Of a stretch of DNA of 64,000 nt, positions 8,871 through 18,063 are shown piece after piece (the stretch's first letter is position 1; each line of letters starts with the position of its first letter). The translations under genes and the position numbers were made by a program. The stretch spans positions 5,152,585 to 5,216,584 of the forward strand of contig NZ_CP055156.1 of the NCBI RefSeq assembly GCF_014217805.1, written 5' to 3'. The notes beneath the pieces are model-generated. The model worked only from the letters and a program-made list of their open reading frames with translations, did no database searches and was not told the origin of the DNA. Source of the DNA: Adhaeribacter swui. GTDB lineage: Bacteria; Bacteroidota; Bacteroidia; Cytophagales; Hymenobacteraceae.

Positions 8871-10274
8871 GTGAAAAAAAATAAAAATTTACCTGTTATT
8901 ACCAATCTCCGGATTGAGGAAATGGTTGCTGAAGGCAATTGCCTGGCCCGGCACGAAAACCGGGTGGTATTTGTAAAAGGCGTAGCTCCCGGCGATGTGG
9001 TGGATGTGCGGATTACCAAGCAAAAGAAAAGTTTCTGGGAGGGCACTCCCATCCGGTTTGTTTCTTATTCTGATTTACGGGTGGAACCGTTCTGCGAACA
9101 CTTTGGAATTTGCGGCGGCTGCAAATGGCAACACATCAGCTACGATACGCAACTGCATTACAAGCAAAAACAAGTTAAAGATAACCTGCAGCGAATTGGT
9201 AAATTAGAACTACCAACCATAGACCCCATTAAGGGATCCGATAAAACAACTTATTACCGCAATAAGCTGGAGTATACTTTTACGGACAATGCCTGGCTGA
9301 CCACGGAACAAATTAAATCGGGTAACGAGTTCGACCGCGATGCATTAGGTTTTCACATACCAGGCAGGTTCGATAAAATACTGGATATCAAACATTGTTA
9401 TCTGCAAGCCGAACCATCCAATGGTATCCGGTTATCTGTGAAAAAATACGCTAAGGAGCACCAACTTGAGTTTAATAACTTATACCGGATAGAGGGCTTT
9501 TTGCGGAACCTGATTATCCGGACGGCAAATACGGGCGATTTGATGGTGATATTACAGGTGTACCACGATGACCAGGAAAAAATTACGGGTTTACTCGACT
9601 TTTTGCACCAGGCTTTTCCGCAGATAACTTCGTTGCAGTACGTGGTAAACAACAAAGGCAACGAAACCTTTCATGATTTAAACGTAATTTGTTATAAAGG
9701 CGAACCTTACATTCACGAAGAAATGGAAGGTTTGCGATTCCGGGTAGGTCCTAAATCGTTTTATCAGACCAACTCCGAACAAGCCTACGAATTATACCGC
9801 TTAACCCGAGAAATGGCCGCTTTAACGGGCTCCGAGCTGGTTTACGATTTATACACCGGCGCCGGCACCATTGCCAACTTTGTGGCCCGCCATTGCCGTC
9901 AGGTTATCGGCATTGAGTATGTACCCAGCGCCATTGAAGATGCTAAGTTAAATTCGGCCATTAATAATGTGAGCAACACGCAATTTTACGCCGGCGATTT
10001 AAAAGACGTACTTACAGCGGAGTTTGTGCAGCAACATGGTAAACCCGAGGTAATCATTACAGATCCGCCCCGGGCCGGCATGCACCCGGATGTAGTAGCC
10101 CGTTTGCTGGAAATTAACCCCCAACGTATTGTTTATGTAAGTTGTAACCCAGCCACCCAAGCCCGCGACCTGGAATTATTATCCGAAAAATACACGGTTA
10201 CCCGGGTACAGCCCGTAGATATGTTTCCGCAAACCCACCACGTAGAAAATATTGTGGCGCTGGAAGCTAAGTAA
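8871..10274 (+). CDS. rlmD: 23S rRNA (uracil-C5)-methyltransferase, RlmD/TrmA family
   Basis: SAM-dependent m5U methyltransferase, 467 residues. An N-terminal TRAM domain (about 8-68) binds RNA. Four cysteines arranged for a [4Fe-4S] cluster are Cys75, Cys81, Cys84 and Cys176. The Rossmann domain has DLYTGAGT (326-333), TDPPRAG (398-404) and the nucleophile Cys425 in VYVSCNP; the catalytic Glu is in HHVEN near the end. In Bacteroidota a single RlmCD-like enzyme may modify more than one site, so the exact target uridine is inferred. The start is GTG; the next ATG (8922) would cut into the TRAM domain, so GTG is preferred although it nearly touches the promoter. Confidence 0.9.
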   Translation: MKKNKNLPVITNLRIEEMVAEGNCLARHENRVVFVKGVAPGDVVDVRITKQKKSFWEGTPIRFVSYSDLRVEPFCEHFGICGGCKWQHISYDTQLHYKQKQVKDNLQRIGKLELPTIDPIKGSDKTTYYRNKLEYTFTDNAWLTTEQIKSGNEFDRDALGFHIPGRFDKILDIKHCYLQAEPSNGIRLSVKKYAKEHQLEFNNLYRIEGFLRNLIIRTANTGDLMVILQVYHDDQEKITGLLDFLHQAFPQITSLQYVVNNKGNETFHDLNVICYKGEPYIHEEMEGLRFRVGPKSFYQTNSEQAYELYRLTREMAALTGSELVYDLYTGAGTIANFVARHCRQVIGIEYVPSAIEDAKLNSAINNVSNTQFYAGDLKDVLTAEFVQQHGKPEVIITDPPRAGMHPDVVARLLEINPQRIVYVSCNPATQARDLELLSEKYTVTRVQPVDMFPQTHHVENIVALEAK

Positions 10275-10356
10275 AACCTTGCTGTTCCAGAAATAAGAAA
10301 TATTTAAAATTTAAAATTCCATAAGTTATTTAGGAGTAAGATATTTAAGAAGTAAT

Positions 10357-10725
10357 ATGCAGAACGATCCCGAATTGAATGGCAAGTACTTGGGTACCAT
10401 TACGCAAGATTTTGCCGTGGTTGCCGACACGCTCAAAGAAGCTTCTTATCAAATCCGGAAGCGCAATATTTCGCCGTACCCTATTTTTGTGTTTACTAAA
10501 GAAGCCACGCCTATTGGCTCTTTGCTGATTAACGCCGACGAGCTAGCCTTGCAGTGGCACATTTATGCTTCTTACCTGGACGACTTTGTTGGCCGCAAAA
10601 TTATTGCAATGGATAAAATAGAAGATTTTCAGCAAGCCTATAAGAACCCGGATGAGTTTTGCTGCCTTTTTGTGGTAGATGTGGAGTTTACCAATTTTGT
10701 TTTTATTCCCTTCCCGGAAGATTAA
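10357..10725 (+). CDS. Conserved-type hypothetical cytoplasmic protein, 122 residues
   Basis: A soluble, acidic 122-residue protein without a signal peptide or membrane helix. It has alternating hydrophobic strands (YPIFVFTKEATPIGSLLIN, CCLFVVDVEFTNFVFIPFPED) and one helix (YASYLDDFVGRKIIAMDKIEDFQQAY), compatible with a small alpha/beta fold. It follows rlmD by 82 bases on the same strand and could be read from the same promoter. Codon use matches its neighbours and the ATG start is clean. I do not recognise the family and assign no function. Confidence 0.65.
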   Translation: MQNDPELNGKYLGTITQDFAVVADTLKEASYQIRKRNISPYPIFVFTKEATPIGSLLINADELALQWHIYASYLDDFVGRKIIAMDKIEDFQQAYKNPDEFCCLFVVDVEFTNFVFIPFPED

Positions 10726-11224
10726 TGAAGATTAATAGAAGTTAATTGGTAATAGATTTAAGACTTGCACCGCCCACTAGAATCTGTTTTAAAATTCAGG
10801 GTACGCGGAGTATAATCTAAATTAACGAGAGTTCGAAATAAGCATATAAGAACTTAAAGAACGTACTTGTTACCTATTCCAGTCATTGTGCAAGAATCTA
10901 GCCAGTTGTTAACCGATTAGATTCTTGCACAATGACGGACTTGGAGTTGAATAAAGCGCTACGTTCCTCTTAGATCGAGTTCACATTGATTTAAGGGAGG
11001 CGAAAAGATAAATCATTCGGAATAGGTACTTATTTTCTACAGATCCCGACAAATCAGCATTGTGTTTTGTTTAATTAGCATTTTAAAAAAATCAGATTTT
11101 TTAAAATTTTATTTCTGTTGGTTCAGGTATTTTCTACCGGGGCTAGTAAATTGGCCGATTGTAAGGGGCTGTCGCCAGTAAGATAGCCTGATTTTTCAAC
11201 CTTTTTATTTGCCTTTTTCCTATA
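10726..11224. other. Intergenic region with a palindromic element
   Basis: 499 bases with no convincing open frame. It contains the perfect 19-bp inverted repeat at 10882-10936 (listed separately). The last ~150 bases before the porin start are AT-rich; TTTATTTG near 11204 is a partial -7 box. Confidence 0.6.
10882..10936. repeat. Perfect 19-bp inverted repeat (palindromic intergenic element)
   Basis: The arms 10882-10900 and 10918-10936 are exact reverse complements over 19 bases (left arm begins GTCATTGTGCAAG) with a 17-base loop. No T-run follows and the nearest gene end is about 160 bases away, so it does not look like an ordinary terminator. It could be a REP/MITE-like unit or a regulatory RNA hairpin. 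Confidence 0.7.
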
Positions 11225-12586
11225 ATGAAGAAAATTTTAAAAAGTATTTTTACTCTAGTTTCTGGCTGCGTTACGCCTGTTTTTGCTCAGGAAATTACCC
11301 CTTCCACTAGTGAGACCAGCAAACCGAAATCCGAAATGCGGTACAATTTATCCCCTGATGGATCGAAATACATTAAAGCTACTTTTTTAAATCAGGTTTG
11401 GGCACGCTGGAACGAAAGCAACCCCGGAACTACCGTAAACGGCGAACCCAAAAGCCATACCACGGATGTTGGGCTGCGGCGCACCCGCATGCAGTTATAC
11501 GGTCAGATTTCGGATCGTACCTTTTTTTACACCCAATTTGGTTTAAATAATTTTAATTTTCTGGCGCAAAATGCCGGTAACCGTAAACTATCCGCCTTCT
11601 TTCACGATGCCTTGGGCGAGTACAAAGTTTTAAAGAATAATGATAAATTAAAGATAGGCGCGGGTTTAACCATTACGAGTGGCTTAAGCCGGTTTTCGCA
11701 GCCCAGCATTGGTACTATCATGACCACCGATGTGCCGGTGTTTTTGCAAGCCACCGTGGACCAAACCGATGAATTTGCCCGGAAGTTAAGCGTGTATGCC
11801 CGCGGTCAGCTAGGGAAATTGGATTACCGGATTGCTATTTCGGACCCGTTTCCGATTCAGACGAACGGCCAAACTGCACCCGTTTTGAGCAATAATGCTA
11901 GTTTTACCACCTTCGGCCACACCAAACAGTACCAGGGATTTTTCATGTATAATTTCCTGGACAAAGAACCGCATACTACCCCCTACATGACGGGCACCTA
12001 TTTAGGCGACAAAAAAATAGTGAACCTGGAAAGCGGTATTATTTACCAGAAAAATGCTACCTGGTACACTACCGATGGAACCACCCCAATATACCAGGAT
12101 ATGCTGCTATGGTCGGTGGCGGCTTTTACCGATGTGCCCCTGCAAAATAATAAATACGCTTTATCGGCTTACCTAGGCTATTTTAACACCGATTATGGCC
12201 ATAATTACATCCGAAACAACGGCATTATGAACCCGGCTAACGGCAACAACAATCCGGGTAATTTTAATGGGCCAGGCAATACTTACCCCATGTTTGGCAC
12301 CGGCGAATCGGTATATGCGCAGGTAGGCTTGCGTTTAGCACCAGACCTATTAGGCGATCAAGGCACTTTAATGCCCTATGTTTCGTACCGGCAATCCGGC
12401 TACGAGCGTTTAGATGATCCTGTAAAAATACTGGACGGTGGTGTTAACTGGTTAATCAACAAACACCAATCCAAGGTGTCGCTTAATTACCAATTACGCA
12501 CGGTGTTCAATCAGCAAACCGACGGAGCTGTAATCCGGAAACACGATGCCAGCTCGGCTTGGCTACAGTATCAGGTGTCTTTTTAA
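11225..12586 (+). CDS. Outer-membrane beta-barrel porin
   Basis: 453 residues with an N-terminal signal peptide (cleavage after PVFAQ) and alternating beta-strand pattern to the end, finishing SSAWLQYQVSF with the C-terminal Phe typical of outer-membrane barrels. The early part (FLNQVWARWNESNPG, VGLRRTRMQLYGQISDRTFFYTQFG) resembles phosphate-selective porin-like (OprO/OprP) barrels of Bacteroidota. The substrate is inferred only weakly. Monocistronic: a large palindrome that acts as a terminator starts 16 bases after its stop. Confidence 0.8.
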   Translation: MKKILKSIFTLVSGCVTPVFAQEITPSTSETSKPKSEMRYNLSPDGSKYIKATFLNQVWARWNESNPGTTVNGEPKSHTTDVGLRRTRMQLYGQISDRTFFYTQFGLNNFNFLAQNAGNRKLSAFFHDALGEYKVLKNNDKLKIGAGLTITSGLSRFSQPSIGTIMTTDVPVFLQATVDQTDEFARKLSVYARGQLGKLDYRIAISDPFPIQTNGQTAPVLSNNASFTTFGHTKQYQGFFMYNFLDKEPHTTPYMTGTYLGDKKIVNLESGIIYQKNATWYTTDGTTPIYQDMLLWSVAAFTDVPLQNNKYALSAYLGYFNTDYGHNYIRNNGIMNPANGNNNPGNFNGPGNTYPMFGTGESVYAQVGLRLAPDLLGDQGTLMPYVSYRQSGYERLDDPVKILDGGVNWLINKHQSKVSLNYQLRTVFNQQTDGAVIRKHDASSAWLQYQVSF

Positions 12587-12601
12587 AAAATTTAAAAATG
12601 T

Positions 12602-12658
12602 AAACTATCTAAAACTAAAAGGGACCAGCGCTGGTCCCTTTTAGTTTTTAGATAGTTT
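12602..12658. terminator. Bidirectional terminator between convergent genes
   Basis: A very long hairpin: 12602-12629 pairs with 12630-12658 with a single bulged base and a minimal loop at AGCGCT. A and T runs on both sides let it serve the porin (plus) and the minus-strand gene whose stop codon begins at the next base. Confidence 0.85.
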
Positions 12659-13198
12659 TTAATCCTCTACTGTAACAACATTCAAAAATTTCTGCCCCAC
12701 CACTTTTGCCCAATGGTTATATACCAAACTGAATAAAACATCTTGCTGGGTTACCTCGAACACTTCAATTTTTTTAATTTTTTTTATATCCGCCAGAAAC
12801 AGTTTAGGATCAACTAAGTTTCGGTCGATCATAATGGGCAAATGGCGATTTTCCGGTGGCACATCATAATAATCCAGTACTTCTTCTAATTTTAGTAAAG
12901 GTATTTTCGTAATTAATTCCGCTACAATTACGCCGTTTAAACCTTTATTGCCGAAAAACTGAATCTCGGCTGGTTCCTGGTAAGTTTTTAAAATTTTTAA
13001 ATTTTCCGGATCCATGATCAACGAAGGCATATTGGTTTCGAAAGATCCAATCAATATTAAAGGATGATCTTTTTCAATCCGGAGGGAACCGCCTACCGGG
13101 TAGGTATCTACCCGGGAGTAATGGTGTACGTGGGGCTGCCCAAGTACCAGGCTTGGCAAAATAAAGAGCAAAAAGCCGGTGATTACTACCTGGAGCAT
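12659..13198 (-). CDS. Secreted protein resembling an isolated TonB-plug fragment
   Basis: 179 residues with a signal peptide (LLFILPSLVLGQ). The rest is a small alpha/beta domain. The stretch LPIMIDRNLVDPKLFLADIKKIKKIEVFEV recalls the 'VDG...I..IEVLKG' core of TonB-dependent receptor plug domains, and GLNGVIVAEL recalls the 'GVIVITTK' strand at the plug end. There is no barrel, so it is not a receptor. Such stand-alone plug-like proteins occur in Bacteroidota, but the role is unknown. The similarity is by eye only. Its 3' end abuts the shared terminator. Confidence 0.65.
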   Translation of the reverse strand: MLQVVITGFLLFILPSLVLGQPHVHHYSRVDTYPVGGSLRIEKDHPLILIGSFETNMPSLIMDPENLKILKTYQEPAEIQFFGNKGLNGVIVAELITKIPLLKLEEVLDYYDVPPENRHLPIMIDRNLVDPKLFLADIKKIKKIEVFEVTQQDVLFSLVYNHWAKVVGQKFLNVVTVED

Positions 13199-13334
13199 AA
13201 TTGACCCATTTAAACTCTAAAAACCTGATCCTATTAAATATGGAACGAAGAAGCGCTGGTCTTTAATGCGGCACCCGTTTACAATTTAAAAAATAATTAA
13301 AAATCCAGAAAACTATTTAACATAAAAAATAAAC

Positions 13335-14360
13335 TTAAAAATGGCGCCAGCCCTGCGCTTGCAGCGGATACGCGTTACCACTTGGCATAACAATGCGGAC
13401 GCCCTCTTGCTTTTCGGAAATTTTACCAATAATGGTAATATCCGGGTGGTTCCGGATTTTATCATAATCCGATAAAGCTACCGTAAACAAAAGTTCGTAA
13501 TCTTCGCCGCCGTTTAAAATACAGGTTACCGGATCAATTTTAAATTCTTCGGCGGTGTCCAGAACTTGTTCATCAGCGGGTAATTTATCCTGAAAAATAG
13601 TCGCCCCTACCCCCGATTGAGTACAAATATGCATCAACTCCGAAGCCAGGCCGTCCGAAATATCAATCATGGCAGTTGGTTTTACGCCTAGTTCTTTCAG
13701 TTCATAGACAACATCCATGCGGGCCTCGGGTTTTAGCTGGCGCTGCACCAGGTATTCTTTTTTATCTAATTCGGGTTGCATGTCGGGGTTGGCCATAAAG
13801 GCTTGCTTTTCGCGGTTTAATACTTGCAAACCTAAATAAGAAGCTCCTAAATCGCCGGTTACGCAAATTAAATCGTTTACCTGGGCGGTGCTGCGCAAAA
13901 CAGCTTCGCCCGCTGGTACTTCCCCGATGGCGGTAATGCTGATTATCAAACCAGCATTAGACGAAGTAGTATCGCCGCCCACCAAATCAACTTTATAACT
14001 GGCGCAAGCCGCCCGGATACCGGCGTATAATTCCTGAATGGCTTCTAAAGTGTACCGCGCTCCAACGGCCACACTAACCGTAATTTGCGTGGGTACGGCA
14101 TTCATGGCCGCGATATCCGATACATTTACGGCCACGGCTTTATAGCCCAAGTGTTTTAAAGGACAAAATGTTAAATCAAAGTGAATACCTTCTACCAGCA
14201 TATCCGTTGACACCACAATTTGCTTCTGACCGGGTTCAATCACGGCAGCATCATCGCCGATACCGGTTTTGGTTGAAGCATTCTGGATAATAACGGTTTG
14301 TTTAATAACGTCAATCAATCCAAATTCACCCAGATCGTTTAAAGATGTATAATCGTTCAT
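13335..14360 (-). CDS. thiL: Thiamine-monophosphate kinase ThiL
   Basis: Phosphorylates thiamine monophosphate to thiamine pyrophosphate, the last step of cofactor synthesis. 341 residues in the AIRS-kinase (PurM-like) fold. GIGDDAAV (33-40) carries the metal-binding aspartates. VSTDMLVEGIHFD, the substrate loop LVGGDTTSS, the DISDGLASEL motif and NGGEDYELLF are all present and in order. Length is normal. It stands alone without other thi genes, and I saw no TPP riboswitch in the 426-base upstream gap. Its minus-strand -7 box lies 43 bases upstream. Confidence 0.95.
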   Translation of the reverse strand: MNDYTSLNDLGEFGLIDVIKQTVIIQNASTKTGIGDDAAVIEPGQKQIVVSTDMLVEGIHFDLTFCPLKHLGYKAVAVNVSDIAAMNAVPTQITVSVAVGARYTLEAIQELYAGIRAACASYKVDLVGGDTTSSNAGLIISITAIGEVPAGEAVLRSTAQVNDLICVTGDLGASYLGLQVLNREKQAFMANPDMQPELDKKEYLVQRQLKPEARMDVVYELKELGVKPTAMIDISDGLASELMHICTQSGVGATIFQDKLPADEQVLDTAEEFKIDPVTCILNGGEDYELLFTVALSDYDKIRNHPDITIIGKISEKQEGVRIVMPSGNAYPLQAQGWRHF

Positions 14361-14786
14361 AGAAATAAATTTAAAAACTGCGGTTTTATAAAAACCTACG
14401 TCACAAAGGTAAAGATTGATTAATTATACTGCAGGTATCTGGTGGACTTAAGTTGCTATATATTAAGAAATATTAATTTATGTAATTTAAATATTAAGTT
14501 AAAATTTTGAACTTTACCGGAATACACGTAAATTATTGCTTTAAATTTTACTTCATTAGCTTTTAAAAATTATAAAATTTTAAAATTTCTGATTTGCCAT
14601 AACATACTTCACATTAAACCGAGTTTTAAAAATTTATATTATTAATCGCATTAAACCAAGCCAAAAGAGTAGCCTCTGTTGTTCTGGTTTAATGTTGATG
14701 CCTGAAACAGCCAAACGAAACAGATTTAGTTCTAAAATTATCCGCATTCAAGTTTTTATCTATATCCAATTCTTTCTACCCATTGT
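14361..14786. other. Intergenic region between divergent thiL and the GH88 gene
   Basis: AT-rich spacer with the thiL -7 box at 14404-14411. Nothing else is supported; no riboswitch, RNA gene or clear promoter for the plus-strand GH88 gene was recognised. Confidence 0.5.
14404..14411 (-). promoter_or_regulatory. -7 promoter box of thiL
   Basis: Reads TACCTTTG on the minus strand, a perfect TAnnTTTG match, 43 bases upstream of the ATG. It has the same sequence as the boxes before the SDR gene and kdsA. No matching -33 box was seen. Confidence 0.5.
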
Positions 14787-17132
14787 ATGAATTATAAATT
14801 TACGCTCCTCTTTCTTATTTTATTTTGTTCCTCCGCGGTTTTCGGGCAAGCAAAGCTGGATGTTAATAAGGCTTTTACGCATGCCGAAAAGCAAACCGAA
14901 GTTATGCTGCAGGAGATTGACAACATTATCAGCAGTACGCAACAAGTGCAGGAACTGCCTCGCACCATTACCGAATCGGGTAAATTAAGATTGGTAGCTC
15001 CGCGGGATTGGACCAGTGGTTTTTTTCCGGGCAATTTGTGGTTTTTGTACGAACATACCCAAGACCCATACTGGTTAAGCCAGGCCCAGGCTTTTACCAT
15101 TAAGCTAATTAATGAGCAATACGACACCGGAACCCACGATGTAGGTTTTAAAGTATATAACAGCTTTGGCCCAGCCTACCGTCTAACCCATAACAGCGCT
15201 TACCGGCAGGCCATTGTGCAAGCCGCTAAATCGCTGGCTACCCGGTTTAATCCGAACACGGGCTGCATTCGCTCTTGGGACCACAGCACTAACCGCTGGC
15301 ATAATCCGGTAATTATTGATAACATGATTAATTTAGAATTGCTTTTCGCGGCTACCCGTTTATCTGGCGATTCTACTTTTTATAAAATCGCGGTATCTCA
15401 CGCCAATACCACTTTAAAAAATCATTTCCGGGCCGATTACAGTTCGTGGCACGTAGTAGATTACGATTCAGTAACCGGCGCCGTATTAAAGAAAACCACG
15501 GCGCAGGGTTATAGCAATTCTTCGGCCTGGGCGCGGGGCCAGGCCTGGGGCTTATATGGCTATACGATGTGTTATCGCGAAACAAAAAATAAAAAATACC
15601 TGGATCATGCCGAAAAAATTGCCACTTACATTTTAAATCATCCGAATTTACCCGCAGATGGCATTCCTTATTGGGACTTTAACGCCCCCTTGATACCTCA
15701 AGAGCCGCGCGATGCTTCTGCGGCGGCCGTAATAGCTTCGGCTTTGTATGAGTTAAGCCAATACAGTAACCGCAAAGATTCGCTTTGGACAGCTGCTGAT
15801 AAGATTATGACCAACCTGGCTTCCAAATACATTTCACCGGTAGGTAAAAATTATGGGTTTATTTTACTACACAGCACCGGCAATAAACCCGGAAAAACCG
15901 AAATTGATGCGCCTTTAATTTACGCGGATTATTATTACTTGGAAGCTTTGATTCGCCGGAAGGATATTAATAAAGCGCCCCAGATTAAAGCTATCAGCAA
16001 CAAAAATATTACGGTAGGTAAAACACTACAATTTACAGTAGCCGCTTCTGATTCAAATACGAGCCAAATTTTAAATTTTTCCTTAGTTAAAGCGCCTTCC
16101 GGCGCCTTAATAAACAGTAAAACCGGAAGTTTTAGCTGGACTCCCAAAAAAACCGGAACTTATAGATTTTTAGTTAGAGTAACCGATAACGGCTCTCCCA
16201 TTCTGTATGCCGAGCGGACGGTTACAGTGAAGGTTAATCCGGCGAAACAATACGCGCTGCAAATAAATATATCGGGTAAAGGAACCGTTACTAAAACGCC
16301 GGATAAAACTACTTACGCCGAAGGAACCATCGTGCAATTAAAAGCCATACCGGATGCGGGTTATCAGTTTGTGGAGTGGACGGGCAATGTATCCGGCAGC
16401 AATGCCACCGCCACCATTACCATGAATGGCAATAAAACAGTAAATGCCCAATTTGCTCTTATTCCGCCGCAAATTGCTAAAATAAATGTAATAAACGCTG
16501 ATGCCGATAAAGTGATTTCCGCGTTACAAAACGGAGCAACTTTAGATTTAGCCAAACTTCCGGCTAAAAACCTAACTTTTGAAGCTATTGTAAATAAAGC
16601 AAGTACCCAAAGCGTGGTTTTTGAACTAAGTGGCCAAATTAACCACAAACGGGTAGAAACCACCAGCCCTCTGGTACTGTTCGGCGATAAAGATGGCGAT
16701 ATCCTTGGCCAGGCAATGGAAGTAGGCACGTATTCGTTAAAGGTAACGCCTTACTCTGCCGCGGCCGGAAAAGGTACTGCCGGAGAACCGGTAGTTTTAA
16801 ATTTTAAAGTAGTTAATACGGCCAGTGCCATGGTAACTAAACAAATAGCCTCAGCGCTTATTACTTCCGAATCAAATGCCGTAGTGGCTTACCCTAATCC
16901 AAGTAAAAATGGAAATGTAGCTCTTTTATTACCATCCACTTTTACCGGCCAGGCACAATACATATTACTTTCGTCAACAGGAGCCAAATTAGCCGAAGGA
17001 ACTTTTGATGCCACCGAAGCTGCTTCTCCCCTTTCACTCGATTTTTCGCGGCAAATGCCGGCGGCGGGCGTGTATTACTTACATGTTAAAAACGCCACCA
17101 TGAAGCAAACTTTAAAAATTGTAAGACAATAA
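14787..17132 (+). CDS. Secreted GH88 unsaturated uronyl hydrolase with Ig-like, InlB-type and T9SS domains
   Basis: 781 residues, in order: signal peptide (to about 20), GH88 catalytic domain (about 30-392), an Ig-like domain (400-484), a divergent InlB B-repeat domain (488-557, ending NGNKTVNAQF), a linker domain, and a C-terminal T9SS sorting domain (from about 694, AYPNP...GVYYLHVKN...TLKIVRQ). GH88 enzymes remove the unsaturated uronic acid left by polysaccharide lyases. Catalytic candidates are Asp118 (HDVGF) and Asp178 (IIDNM), matching the two aspartates known in the Bacillus enzyme. Probably surface-attached or released through type IX secretion. No lyase or other carbohydrate genes adjoin it. 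Confidence 0.88.
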   Translation: MNYKFTLLFLILFCSSAVFGQAKLDVNKAFTHAEKQTEVMLQEIDNIISSTQQVQELPRTITESGKLRLVAPRDWTSGFFPGNLWFLYEHTQDPYWLSQAQAFTIKLINEQYDTGTHDVGFKVYNSFGPAYRLTHNSAYRQAIVQAAKSLATRFNPNTGCIRSWDHSTNRWHNPVIIDNMINLELLFAATRLSGDSTFYKIAVSHANTTLKNHFRADYSSWHVVDYDSVTGAVLKKTTAQGYSNSSAWARGQAWGLYGYTMCYRETKNKKYLDHAEKIATYILNHPNLPADGIPYWDFNAPLIPQEPRDASAAAVIASALYELSQYSNRKDSLWTAADKIMTNLASKYISPVGKNYGFILLHSTGNKPGKTEIDAPLIYADYYYLEALIRRKDINKAPQIKAISNKNITVGKTLQFTVAASDSNTSQILNFSLVKAPSGALINSKTGSFSWTPKKTGTYRFLVRVTDNGSPILYAERTVTVKVNPAKQYALQINISGKGTVTKTPDKTTYAEGTIVQLKAIPDAGYQFVEWTGNVSGSNATATITMNGNKTVNAQFALIPPQIAKINVINADADKVISALQNGATLDLAKLPAKNLTFEAIVNKASTQSVVFELSGQINHKRVETTSPLVLFGDKDGDILGQAMEVGTYSLKVTPYSAAAGKGTAGEPVVLNFKVVNTASAMVTKQIASALITSESNAVVAYPNPSKNGNVALLLPSTFTGQAQYILLSSTGAKLAEGTFDATEAASPLSLDFSRQMPAAGVYYLHVKNATMKQTLKIVRQ

Positions 17133-17163
17133 AGCGGGTATTTACGTCGCTATTTAATTTTAT

Positions 17164-17215
17164 AAACAGGGATTTTGTATTGTTCCGATCCGGGGCAGAA
17201 ACAAAATCCCTGTTT
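17164..17215 (+). terminator. Terminator of the GH88 gene
   Basis: A 15-bp perfect stem (17164-17178 with 17201-17215) enclosing a 22-base loop, followed by GCTTTTT. It lies 31 bases after the GH88 stop. Confidence 0.75.
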
Positions 17216-17339
17216 GCTTTTTATATAAATTTATAAAAACCTGGATCTCCGGCGAAGCCTATGTAGCAATTACTATAAAAATTAACCTATTTTTTACAAC
17301 TAAATTGCTATAGTTAAGCAACATTATATCAGAAATAAA

Positions 17340-17347
17340 TACTTTTG
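17340..17347 (+). promoter_or_regulatory. -7 promoter box of the ECF sigma/FecR island
   Basis: TACTTTTG, a perfect TAnnTTTG box, 21 bases upstream of the ATG chosen for the sigma factor. Its final TTG is the apparent TTG start of a longer reading frame, which argues that the longer frame is not translated. Confidence 0.55.
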
Positions 17348-17368
17348 CAGGAGCAATTATTCTGGTGT

Positions 17369-17950
17369 ATGATCGCGGAAAACTCCGGCAGCCCAACGTT
17401 ATCCCTGTATGCCTCTCTGTCGCCGGAAGAGAAAGTAGAAGCGCTGTTCCGCCAATTTTATGCTCCCCTTTGTAAAAGTTTGTACCGCACTTTGCGCGAT
17501 GCCAGCTTTGCCGAAGATATTGTGCAGGAAGTTTTTTTAAAAGTTTGGGAAATACGCGGCACCTTACAAATGGACCAGGCCATACAAGCGTATTTATACC
17601 GCTCTTGTTACAACGCCGCCTTAAATTTTTTAAAAAAACAAAAATCCAGAACCGAGATAGACATGCTGGATGCAGTTTTACCCGACACTGACACTGCCGA
17701 GAAACAGATCAGTTTGCTCGAAACCGAAAACCAGATTTTACAGGCCATTGATGCCCTTCCGCCCAAAACCAAATTAGTTTTTTCGATGAGCCGGTTTGAA
17801 GAACTGAGCTATAAAGAAATTGCCGACCGACTGGATATTTCGATTAAATCCGTGGAAAAACACATGGGAATAGCCTTGCAACGGCTCCGCGAAAACCTGA
17901 AAGAGTACCTCGTGGGCTTGGTTTTACTTTTAATTTCAGATTTTTTTTAA
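17369..17950 (+). CDS. ECF sigma factor (sigma-70 family, FecI-like)
   Basis: Redirects RNA polymerase to target promoters and is probably held by the FecR protein encoded two genes downstream. 193 residues from the ATG at 17369; a TTG at 17345 would extend the frame but lies in the -7 box. Region 2 is at about 20-85 (DASFAEDIVQEVFLKVWE). Region 4 is a helix-turn-helix (LSYKEIADRLDISIKSVEKHM) of the type common in Bacteroidota FecI-like factors. The C-terminal end is unusually hydrophobic (LVGLVLLLISDFF). First gene of the signalling island 17369-24262. Confidence 0.92.
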   Translation: MIAENSGSPTLSLYASLSPEEKVEALFRQFYAPLCKSLYRTLRDASFAEDIVQEVFLKVWEIRGTLQMDQAIQAYLYRSCYNAALNFLKKQKSRTEIDMLDAVLPDTDTAEKQISLLETENQILQAIDALPPKTKLVFSMSRFEELSYKEIADRLDISIKSVEKHMGIALQRLRENLKEYLVGLVLLLISDFF

Positions 17951-18063
17951 TTTTTTTTCAAATCAAGGTAGGGTAAAGATCGATGAAGTTGTTTTATAGA
18001 AGAAGACAAAAGGCACCCCTTCATTTAAACAATCTAATCTAAACAATCCAAAACCTTTAAAAC

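Noticed and set aside
14361-14786. Possible TPP riboswitch for thiL
   Set aside because: No CTGAGA-type THI-box core or matching helices were found on the minus strand upstream of thiL.
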